Of a DNA stretch of 47,251 nt, positions 7,561 to 14,446 are shown piece after piece. Under the pieces are notes generated by a model. The model saw only the letters and a program-made list of their open reading frames with translations, was not told the origin of the DNA and did not search any database. Positions within the stretch are counted from its first letter, which is position 1. Every line of letters starts with the position of its first letter. The translations under genes were made by a program, and so were the position numbers. The DNA is from Massilia sp. Root335 (GTDB taxonomy: Bacteria > Pseudomonadota > Gammaproteobacteria > Burkholderiales > Burkholderiaceae_D): positions 269,469-316,719 of the forward strand of contig NZ_LMCY01000028.1 in the NCBI RefSeq assembly GCF_001425685.1. Direction: 5' to 3'.

Positions 7561-9255
7561 ATGAACATTAACCATTTGCGGGTTGCGACCCGGCTGGGGA
7601 TCGGTTACGGCCTGATGTCCCTGTTGCTTCTCGTCGTCACGGTGCTCGGTGTGAACCGGATGGCGACCATCAAGGCGCGGGTGGACGAAATCATCAAGGT
7701 CAACGACGTCGAAGCCCGTCTCGTGGCCACGATGGACATGACGGTCACGGAGCGTGCGCTGGCGCTGCGCAATCTCTCGTTGTTGGAAAGCGACAACACG
7801 AAGGAAGTCCAGATGGAGGTCGACCGCGTCGCGGAGCAGGCGAAGAAGTATGCCGACGCAGAGCAAAAGCTCAAGACAATGTTCGCGACCATTGCCGGCA
7901 CGTCGCCGAAGGAAAAGGAACTGATGGCGCAGATCGCCGAGCAGGCGACGCTCGCCGCACCATACTATCCGCGCGCCGTCCAGCTCGCGCTCGACGGGAA
8001 GAAGGACGAGGCGTACAAGCTGGTGCGATTCGACTTCCGGCCGGTGCAAAAGAAGTGGTGGGCCCTGATGCGGGAACTGGCCGCCCTGGAAGCACGTCAG
8101 AACGACGTGCAGCTGGACGCGTCCGACGCAACCTATGCCGGCGCGCGCTCCATGTTGATCGGGTTCGGCGTGCTGGCGCTGGTGACGGGCGTATTGGCCG
8201 CCTGGCTGATCACGCGGGGCCTGCTGCGCCAGCTCGGCGGCGAGCCGGCCGACGCGGTGCGGGTCGCCGGCGAGATCGCGGCGGGGGACTTGTCGGTCGA
8301 GATCGAGACCTATCCCCGCGATAACTCCAGCCTCATGTATGCCATGCGGTCCATGCGCGACAGCCTGGACCATATCGTCGGCCAGGTGCGCACCGGCACC
8401 GATACCATCGCGACGGCCTCCGCCCAGATCGCGGCCGGTAACTTCGACCTGTCCGCGCGCACCGAACAGCAGGCCAGCGCGCTCGAGGAAACCGCATCCT
8501 CCATGGAAGAGATGACCTCGGCCGTGAAGCAGAACGCCGACAATGCGCGCCAGGCGAACAGCCTGGCACTGTCGGCCTCCCACGTCGCCGAGAAGGGCGG
8601 CGAGGTGGTGTCGCAAGTGGTGAACACGATGGGTGCGATCAACCAGTCGGCGCAGAAGATCGTGGAAATCATCGGCGTCATCGACGGCATCGCGTTCCAG
8701 ACCAATATCCTGGCGCTGAATGCCGCGGTCGAAGCGGCGCGCGCCGGCGAACAGGGACGCGGCTTCGCGGTCGTCGCTTCCGAGGTGCGCAACCTCGCCC
8801 AGCGTTCCGCGGCGGCGGCCAAGGAAATCAAGACGCTGATTTCCGATTCTGTCGAGAAGGTCGATTCCGGCAACAAGCTCGTGGAGGAAGCGGGCGCGAC
8901 GATGCACGAAGTCGTCGACAGCATCAAGCGCGTGACCGGCATCATGTCCGAGATCGTGGCGGCGAGCGAGGAGCAGGCGTCGGGCATCGAACAGGTCAAT
9001 CTCGCGATTGCGCAGATGGACGACGTCACCCAGCAGAACGCCTCGCTCGTCGAGGAAGCGGCTGCGGCGGCCCAATCGATGCAGGAGCAGGCCGATCACC
9101 TGGCCAAGGTGGTCGGCGTGTTCCTGCTGTCCGGCGCCCAGCGTGCGCCGGGGCGTGCCGATGCGGCGCGCGCGGAACCGCCGCTCGCATCCGTGACAAG
9201 GCTCGAGCCCAATCGCGGCACCGCGTTGACCCTGGCGCGGCGCGCCGCGCGCTAG
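7561..9255 (+). CDS. Methyl-accepting chemotaxis protein
   Basis: 564 residues. The first span is about residues 11-31 (GIGYGLMSLLLLVVTVLGV), followed by a periplasmic part of about 165 residues that looks like the four-helix-bundle ligand domain. The second span is at 198-219 (MLIGFGVLALVTGVLAAW), then a HAMP domain and a cytoplasmic coiled-coil signalling domain. Its hairpin tip, from about residue 376 (GIAFQTNILALNAAVEAARA), is nearly invariant in the family. The C-terminus (LARRAAR) lacks the NWETF-type pentapeptide that tethers CheR and CheB. No good ribosome site is seen for the ATG; an AGGAG lies 20 bases upstream. The ligand is unknown. It stands between the sugar transporter and the sulfation genes, so it may sense a substrate of either. 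Confidence 0.93.
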   Translation: MNINHLRVATRLGIGYGLMSLLLLVVTVLGVNRMATIKARVDEIIKVNDVEARLVATMDMTVTERALALRNLSLLESDNTKEVQMEVDRVAEQAKKYADAEQKLKTMFATIAGTSPKEKELMAQIAEQATLAAPYYPRAVQLALDGKKDEAYKLVRFDFRPVQKKWWALMRELAALEARQNDVQLDASDATYAGARSMLIGFGVLALVTGVLAAWLITRGLLRQLGGEPADAVRVAGEIAAGDLSVEIETYPRDNSSLMYAMRSMRDSLDHIVGQVRTGTDTIATASAQIAAGNFDLSARTEQQASALEETASSMEEMTSAVKQNADNARQANSLALSASHVAEKGGEVVSQVVNTMGAINQSAQKIVEIIGVIDGIAFQTNILALNAAVEAARAGEQGRGFAVVASEVRNLAQRSAAAAKEIKTLISDSVEKVDSGNKLVEEAGATMHEVVDSIKRVTGIMSEIVAASEEQASGIEQVNLAIAQMDDVTQQNASLVEEAAAAAQSMQEQADHLAKVVGVFLLSGAQRAPGRADAARAEPPLASVTRLEPNRGTALTLARRAAR

Positions 9256-9318
9256 GAAGCGCGGCCCGACTGGGAAGTTCCCGACGGCCGGAGTTCAGCT
9301 ATTCACAGGGGAGTGGCG

Positions 9319-9963
9319 ATGCGCAACGAGGTGGCGGTACACGAAGCGGAAGTGAAGCACGGGCCTGCGCCGGCGGGTTCGAATATCTACTGGCATGCCG
9401 GCAAGGTGACCGCGGCTCACCGGCACCGGTATTTCGGACACGTGCCGGGGACGATCTGGCTGACCGGCCTGTCCGGCGCGGGCAAGTCGACGCTGGCCTA
9501 CGAACTGGAAAAACTGCTGCTCGAGCGCGGCCATCCGAGCTTCGTGCTCGACGGCGACAACGTCCGACATCGTCTCAATCGCGACCTGGGCTTTTCGACC
9601 GACGACCGGCGCGAAAACATCCGGCGCACCGCCGAAGTGGCGCGTCTGATGAACGAAGCCGGCCTGTTCGTCGTGACCGCGTTCATTTCGCCGTTGCGCG
9701 AGGACCGCAAGGCGGCGCGCGACATCATCGGCGCGGAACGGTTCGTGGAGGCCCATGTCAGCACCTGCATGACGGTGTGCGAGTCGCGCGACCCCAAGGG
9801 CCTGTACGCCCGTGCGCGCGCCGGCGAGATCGCGCATTTCACCGGCGTGTCCGCGCCTTACGAGCCGCCGGAGAATCCGGACGTCACCGTCGACACCGGG
9901 GCGATGTCGATCGACGAGGCGACCCGCGCCCTGTACGAGCACCTCATCCCGCGTCTGGGTTGA
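9319..9963 (+). CDS. cysC: Adenylylsulfate kinase (APS kinase)
   Basis: 214 residues. ATG 9319 is preferred over GTG 9313 because the AGGGGAG ribosome site then lies about 6 bases away. The enzyme phosphorylates adenosine 5'-phosphosulfate to PAPS, the universal sulfo donor. Walker A is GLSGAGKST at 50-58, then FVLDGDNVRH at 75-84; Ser124 in FISPLRED matches the serine phosphorylated in the family, and DPKGLYARARAGEI and FTGVSAPYE follow. The N-terminal extension (YWHAGKVTAAHRHR) is usual for CysC. It lacks a fused ATP sulfurylase, so APS must come from CysND or Sat encoded elsewhere. It is first of a tight four-gene cluster that ends with a sulfotransferase, which points to PAPS being made for sulfation and not only for assimilation. 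Confidence 0.93.
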   Translation: MRNEVAVHEAEVKHGPAPAGSNIYWHAGKVTAAHRHRYFGHVPGTIWLTGLSGAGKSTLAYELEKLLLERGHPSFVLDGDNVRHRLNRDLGFSTDDRRENIRRTAEVARLMNEAGLFVVTAFISPLREDRKAARDIIGAERFVEAHVSTCMTVCESRDPKGLYARARAGEIAHFTGVSAPYEPPENPDVTVDTGAMSIDEATRALYEHLIPRLG

Positions 9964-9965
9964 CC

Positions 9966-10955
9966 ATGACCGCGCGACGTCTCGACGTGTTCAATGGCGA
10001 CGCCGACGGCATCTGCGCCCAGCATCAATGGCGCCTGGCCTATCCGGGCGAGAGTATGCTCGTCACCGGCATCAAGCGCGACGTCGCGCTGCTGCAGCGG
10101 GTCGCCTGCGACGCCGGCGACGAGGTGACGGTGCTCGACATCGCGGTCGATGCGAATGCGGCGTCGCTGCGGCGCGTCCTCGACGCCGGGGCGCACGTGA
10201 CCTGGTTCGATCACCATTCGGCCCGCCAGGCGTTCGCGCATCCGCGCTTGCGCCTGTTCTGGGACGATGCGCCGACGGTGTGCACCAGCCTGCTGGTCGA
10301 CCGTCAGCTCGTGGGGCGCTATCGGCCATGGGCCATCGCCGCCGCGTTCGGCGACAACCTGGCCGGGCCGGCGCGTGCGCTGGCTTCGGACATGGGCCTG
10401 TCCGAAGCGCGGATCGCGGCGCTGGCGGAACTTGGCACGGTGCTGAACTATAACGCCTACGGCGAATGCGTCGAGGATCTGCACATGGCGCCGGACGCGC
10501 TGTATCGGGCATTGAGTCCCTACGTCGATCCGTTCGAATTCATCGAGGCGTCGGACCGGTACCGCATGCTGGTCGAAGGTTATCGCGACGACGCCGCGCG
10601 CATGAGCGGCCTGCAGCCGCAATGGCAATGGCAGTACGGCGCGGTCTACGTGCTCCCCGATGCCTGCTGGGCGCGGCGCATCTCCGGGGTCTTCGCCAAC
10701 CGGCTGGCGGCTGCCGGCGGCGCGCGCGCGTTCGCCGTGCTGACCGAAGGCTCGGACGGCAGGTTCGTCGTCAGCGTGCGCTCGGGCGCGCCGGGAACGC
10801 ATGCCGCCAACGTCCTGTGCGAGCATTTCGCCGGCGGCGGCGGGCGGCGCGCCGCGGCCGGCATCAACGGCCTGCCGGCCGCCGACATCGACCGTTTCGT
10901 GCGCGCCTTTTCCGACTATTTCGCCGCATGCGGAGGGCTGGCGCATGCGGGATGA
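9966..10955 (+). CDS. DHH-family phosphoesterase, possible PAP phosphatase/nanoRNase
   Basis: 329 residues, starting 2 bp after the cysC stop. The DHH motifs are visible: FNGDADGI with Asp12 and Asp14, VLDIAVD with Asp58, and FDHH with Asp82-His83-His84. The C-terminal half has a DHHA1-like end with AGGGGRRAAAG near residue 290. In well-studied members such as NrnA this glycine-rich motif is usually GGGH, so the His is replaced here. Known DHH/DHHA1 enzymes degrade short RNA and 3'-phosphoadenosine 5'-phosphate (PAP), the product left after sulfo transfer. Given CysC and a sulfotransferase in the same cluster, PAP removal is the simplest role. This is inference; other DHH activities such as cyclic dinucleotide or inorganic phosphate chemistry remain possible. 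Confidence 0.78.
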   Translation: MTARRLDVFNGDADGICAQHQWRLAYPGESMLVTGIKRDVALLQRVACDAGDEVTVLDIAVDANAASLRRVLDAGAHVTWFDHHSARQAFAHPRLRLFWDDAPTVCTSLLVDRQLVGRYRPWAIAAAFGDNLAGPARALASDMGLSEARIAALAELGTVLNYNAYGECVEDLHMAPDALYRALSPYVDPFEFIEASDRYRMLVEGYRDDAARMSGLQPQWQWQYGAVYVLPDACWARRISGVFANRLAAAGGARAFAVLTEGSDGRFVVSVRSGAPGTHAANVLCEHFAGGGGRRAAAGINGLPAADIDRFVRAFSDYFAACGGLAHAG

Positions 10956-12114
10956 GGCGGGCCCGCCGTCGCTCGCGTCCCTGTGCGCCCTGTTCCTGCG
11001 GGTCGGCTGCTCCAGCTTCGGCGGCTACATGTCGATGGTGTCGGTCATGCAGAACGCCGTCGTGGCGCAACGCAAGCTGCTGACGGACCAGGACGTGCTC
11101 GACGGCGTCACGCTCGCGTCCATCCTGCCCGGTCCGGTGGCGATCAATACCGTGGCCTATGTCGGCTACCGCCTGCGCGGCGCGATGGGCGCGTGCGTAT
11201 GCGTGTGTGCCGCGGTGCTGCCGGCCTTCGTGTTCATGGTGGTACTGGCTTCCCTGTATTTTCGCTGGGGCCGGCTGCCGCAGATCGACCGGCTCTTCAT
11301 GGGGATCATGCCCGCCGTCGCCGCGGTCGTCCTTGGCGCCGCCTGGCGCATGTGCCGCGTCTCGGTGCGCGGCTGGCGCGAGGCGCTGCTGGCCGGGGCC
11401 GCGGTCGTCCTCTTGTTGTGTTGTTCCGGCCTGCTGGTGACGCCGGCCATCGTCGTGGCCTCGGCGCTGGTCGGGCGCTTCTGGTTCCGCGAAGACGGCG
11501 GTGCGTACGCGCCGGCGCCGCGCCAGCAGGCGCGTGGCAACGCGGGCATCCTGTTCGCGACGCCGCTGGTACTCGTGCCCTTGGTCGGCGCGCAGGCCGC
11601 CTTGCTGGCCAAGCTGCTCGCCGCCTTCGCCGGCATGAGCCTGCTGATGTTCGGCGGCGGCTACGTGTCGATCCCCGTGCTGCAGCATACCGTTGTCGAT
11701 GGCTATGGCTGGGTCACGGGGCGGGAATTCGCCGATGCGATGGCAATGACCCAGCTCACGCCCGGTCCCGTGCTGATCGGTGCCGCGTTCATCGGCCTGA
11801 AGGTGGCCGGTATCGCCGGCGCGGTCGCGGCGACCGTCGGCGTCTTCACGCCGACGGCGGTGTTGATGGTCGGCTGCGCGCACCGGCTGAATCGCTGGTA
11901 CGCATCGGGTGCGGTGCGGGCGGCGCTGCGCGGGGTGCGCGCGGCGGGCGCCGGCATGGTGGTCGCGGCGGCATTCGCCATCGGAAAAATGGCGGCGCCG
12001 GTCTGGCTGTCGCCCGTATTGTTCGTGCTGGCGCTGCTGCTGTTGCTGCGCTGGCGGGTCGAAGCATTCTGGGTCGTGCCGTTGTGCGGCGCGATCGGTT
12101 ATTTTCTATTCTGA
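10945..12114 (+). CDS. CHR-family (ChrA-type) chromate/sulfate transporter, two-domain form
   Basis: 389 residues. The ATG at 10945 overlaps the end of the DHH gene by 11 bp, so the two are probably translationally coupled. The protein is a tandem of two CHR domains. Each has the glycine-rich signature and a PGP motif: CSSFGGYMSMV then LPGPVAINT in the first, MFGGGYVSIPV then LTPGPVLIG in the second. About ten membrane spans are predicted. Family members such as ChrA export chromate and some are thought to move sulfate. No chrB or other chromate-resistance gene is adjacent, while three sulfate-metabolism genes are, so sulfate or a related oxyanion is a better guess than chromate. Confidence 0.85.
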   Translation: MRDEAGPPSLASLCALFLRVGCSSFGGYMSMVSVMQNAVVAQRKLLTDQDVLDGVTLASILPGPVAINTVAYVGYRLRGAMGACVCVCAAVLPAFVFMVVLASLYFRWGRLPQIDRLFMGIMPAVAAVVLGAAWRMCRVSVRGWREALLAGAAVVLLLCCSGLLVTPAIVVASALVGRFWFREDGGAYAPAPRQQARGNAGILFATPLVLVPLVGAQAALLAKLLAAFAGMSLLMFGGGYVSIPVLQHTVVDGYGWVTGREFADAMAMTQLTPGPVLIGAAFIGLKVAGIAGAVAATVGVFTPTAVLMVGCAHRLNRWYASGAVRAALRGVRAAGAGMVVAAAFAIGKMAAPVWLSPVLFVLALLLLLRWRVEAFWVVPLCGAIGYFLF

Positions 12115-12123
12115 GGAGAGAGT

Positions 12124-13227
12124 ATGGATTCGAACACGGCAGTCGAGAACAAGCGCCCCCGCCCGCTGCTGATGATGCCGCTGCGCCGCTGCGGCAGCCA
12201 CGCGCTGCGGCTGCGGCTGAACTTCAATCCCGAGTTCCACTCGCCGTATCCGCTGCACATCGTCGACTTCATGCCGCTCGTGCCGCTGTACGGCGACCTG
12301 GAAGACTACCGCGCCTATTTCAGGCTCGTCGTCGACGTCGTCGGACTGCAGGCGGTCAGCATGGTCAAGTGGCCGGACATGGTGTACGACCCGGTCGAGA
12401 TCTTCGAGCGGCTCCGCCACGAACCGCGCAGCGTGCATCGCATCGTCTGGGAGCTGCTGCTCCGGTCGGGCGAGCGGACGGGCGCGAAAATCGTCATGGA
12501 CAAGTCGCTCGACAGCGTCCATTACGCCGACGACCTGATGCGCCTCTACCCGGACATGCTGTTCCTGAACGTCGTGCGCGATCCGCGCGGCCAGGTGGCA
12601 TCGATGAATCGCGCCATCATCCACGACTTCGACAGCACCCTCAACGCCCGCACCTGGGTCCAGGCGCATGACGCGGCGCGCGCGCTGCTGGAACGCTATC
12701 CCGAGCGCGCCTTGACGATACGCTATGAAGATTTCCTCACCGACCAGGAAGCCACGTTGCGGACGATCTGTGGCTTCATCGGCATCGAGTTCCTGCCGGA
12801 TATGCTCGACGTCGCCCATTCGCCGGAGGCACGCAAGATCGCGAGGATGTCCGCGCTGTGGGAATCGAACTGCTTTGCGCCGATTCCGGCCAATGCCGAC
12901 AAATTCAAGCAGCAACTGTCGCTCGACGACATCCGCGTGATCGAAACGCTGGCGCGGGACCATATGCGCGGCTATGGTTACGAGTCGATGACGCCGGCGG
13001 ACGCCGTCGTCACCGAAGCGTCGTTCGAGGCGGCCCGGGAACGTTCGCACGACGCGAGGCAGGCGGCATGGCGGGAGCTCGAGCAGGCGAACTTCCGCGA
13101 CTACGTCTTGCGCAAGGCGCGCGCCGATTACCTGGCGCAGGTGCGGGCGCGGCTGGAGCGGGGCGGCGCCGGCAACGCACCCTACAGGCTGGATGAGCTG
13201 AACGAGGCGTTCGAGGTGACCGACTAG
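12124..13227 (+). CDS. PAPS-dependent sulfotransferase
   Basis: 367 residues, ATG with GAGGAG just upstream and 9 bp after the transporter stop. The 5'-phosphosulfate loop is PLRRCGSHALR at residues 19-29. The 3'-phosphate site is VVRDPRGQVASMNRA, with Arg152 and Ser160 in the canonical eight-residue spacing. TIRYEDFL near residue 200 is also typical. This places it in the bacterial sulfotransferase superfamily (Sulfotransf_3 type). There is no signal peptide, so it is cytoplasmic. The last 80 residues are charged helices. The acceptor is unknown: a polysaccharide precursor, lipid, small metabolite or protein tyrosine are all possible. The cluster ends here; the next gene is a LacI regulator after an 81-bp gap with a large palindrome. 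Confidence 0.85.
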   Translation: MDSNTAVENKRPRPLLMMPLRRCGSHALRLRLNFNPEFHSPYPLHIVDFMPLVPLYGDLEDYRAYFRLVVDVVGLQAVSMVKWPDMVYDPVEIFERLRHEPRSVHRIVWELLLRSGERTGAKIVMDKSLDSVHYADDLMRLYPDMLFLNVVRDPRGQVASMNRAIIHDFDSTLNARTWVQAHDAARALLERYPERALTIRYEDFLTDQEATLRTICGFIGIEFLPDMLDVAHSPEARKIARMSALWESNCFAPIPANADKFKQQLSLDDIRVIETLARDHMRGYGYESMTPADAVVTEASFEAARERSHDARQAAWRELEQANFRDYVLRKARADYLAQVRARLERGGAGNAPYRLDELNEAFEVTD

Positions 13228-13264
13228 TCGCGCATCCACGTGCTGGCGACAGGTAATAATTAGT

Positions 13265-13270
13265 GATAAT
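13265..13270 (+). promoter_or_regulatory. Possible -10 box for the LacI-family gene
   Basis: GATAAT lies directly upstream of the large palindrome. A transcript from it would start near 13277, inside the palindrome, giving a short leader of about 30 bases. No good -35 box is seen at the right distance, so this is a weak call. Confidence 0.3.
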
Positions 13271-13304
13271 GTCGTGTTGTCGAAATCGATTTCGCCAACA
13301 CGAC
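13271..13304. promoter_or_regulatory. 34-bp palindrome (one mismatched pair), probable LacI-family operator
   Basis: The core CGAAATCGATTTCG (13281-13294) is a perfect 14-bp palindrome with the central CG typical of LacI-family operators. The symmetry continues outward on both sides, GTCGTGTTG at the left and CAACACGAC at the right, with only the pair at 13280/13295 mismatched. It ends 4 bp before the start codon of the regulator, so it fits autoregulation. As RNA it would form a 17-bp hairpin over the start region. Confidence 0.75.
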
Positions 13305-13308
13305 CGCC

Positions 13309-14352
13309 ATGACCAGGCCGCCCCGCACCCGCCGTCCCACGATGACCGACATCGCCAAGCTGGCCGGCGTGTCGCAGTCGACGGTGTCGCTGGTCATCAA
13401 TCACATGAGCGGCGCAAAGGTGTCGAGGGTTACGCGCGAGACCGTGCTGCGCATCGCGCGCGAGCTGGGCTACCCCGTCGAGCGGCACGCGCACCTGGCC
13501 GCGGCACAGGCGCAGGCGCGCAACCTGATCGTCTATCTCACGGACGAACTGACGACGAGCCCGCACGCCATGCAGACCATCGACGGCGCCAAGGATGGCG
13601 CCTGGGAGCACGACTGCCTCGTCGCCGTGTTCGCCACGCGGGGCGATCCCGAGGTGGAAGCGGCGGTGTTCGCGCGCATGCTGGACCATCCCGCGCTGCT
13701 GGGCGTGATCTATTCGACGATTTTCACGCGCGCCGTGACGGTGCCGGCGGCATTGGCCGCCACGCCGGCCGTGCTGCTGAACTGCCACACGCGCGACCGG
13801 GGCCGCGCCGCCGTCGTGCCCAGCGAACTGCTGGGCGGCTACGCGGCCACGATGCACCTGATCGAAAACGGCCACAGCCGCATCGGCTTCATCAACGGCG
13901 AGCACTGGATCGAGGCCGCGGCCGAGCGCCTGAAAGGCTACCGGCAGGCGCTGTCCACGGCCGACATCCCGTTCGATCCCGTGCTCGTGCGTTCCGGCGA
14001 CTGGCAGGTGGCGGCCGGCTACGAACACGCGCTGGGCCTGCTGGACCTGGCGCAGCGTCCGACCGCCTTGTTCTGCGCCAACGACCTGATGGCGATCGGC
14101 GCCCTCGACGCCGCCCGCGAACGCAACCTCGCGGTGCCGCGCGACCTGTCCATCGTCGGCTATGACGACCAGGACATCGCCCGCTACACCCATCCGCCGC
14201 TGACCACGGTGTTGTTGCCAAACTACGAAATGGGCCGCTGGGCCGCCGATTCCCTCATCGCGCAAGTGCGCGCGAACCACACCGCCAGGGCCGTCATCAA
14301 GATGGAATGCCCTCTGGTGGTACGCGATTCCGTGGCCCCGCCACCGGTCTGA
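13309..14352 (+). CDS. LacI-family transcriptional regulator
   Basis: 347 residues. The helix-turn-helix is MTDIAKLAGVSQSTVSLVINH at about residues 12-32, followed by the hinge helix segment with VTRETVLRIARELGYPV. The rest is a periplasmic-binding-protein-like effector domain: ALFCANDLMAIGAL and DLSIVGYDDQDIARYTHPPLTTV are typical. Either ATG 13309 or ATG 13342 could be the start; neither has a clear ribosome site, and the palindrome lies against the first. It probably controls the TonB receptor and GH43 genes just downstream, and possibly the ABC transporter, in response to a sugar. Binding to the palindrome in front of its own gene is likely. Confidence 0.92.
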   Translation: MTRPPRTRRPTMTDIAKLAGVSQSTVSLVINHMSGAKVSRVTRETVLRIARELGYPVERHAHLAAAQAQARNLIVYLTDELTTSPHAMQTIDGAKDGAWEHDCLVAVFATRGDPEVEAAVFARMLDHPALLGVIYSTIFTRAVTVPAALAATPAVLLNCHTRDRGRAAVVPSELLGGYAATMHLIENGHSRIGFINGEHWIEAAAERLKGYRQALSTADIPFDPVLVRSGDWQVAAGYEHALGLLDLAQRPTALFCANDLMAIGALDAARERNLAVPRDLSIVGYDDQDIARYTHPPLTTVLLPNYEMGRWAADSLIAQVRANHTARAVIKMECPLVVRDSVAPPPV

Positions 14353-14409
14353 ACACCCCTTTTTGGCGGGTTCAAGCGTGCGTCGTTCACGTTAGGTTTG
14401 CGTTAGCTT

Positions 14410-14438
14410 CCCGATAAAACTTATTACTAATAATCGGG
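14410..14438. promoter_or_regulatory. Inverted repeats in the leader of the TonB-receptor gene
   Basis: CCCGAT (14410-14415) pairs with ATCGGG (14433-14438). Between them lies a perfect AT palindrome, TTATTA-C-TAATAA (14421-14433). The structure ends 8 bp before the ATG and includes the GGGAG that should be the ribosome site, so folding or protein binding here could limit translation. It does not resemble the palindrome in front of the LacI gene. Confidence 0.4.
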
Positions 14439-14446
14439 AGAATCGC

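Noticed and set aside
9256..9318. GGGAA-G-TTCCC after the chemoreceptor as a terminator
   Set aside because: A 5-bp stem with a 1-base loop cannot fold, and no T-run follows.
10945..12114. Calling the CHR transporter a chromate-resistance gene
   Set aside because: No chromate-resistance partner is adjacent, and the operon context is sulfate metabolism.
7339..13308. Genomic island or integrated mobile element around the sulfation genes
   Set aside because: No integrase, transposase, tRNA end or flanking direct repeat was found, so only the weaker interruption claim is kept.
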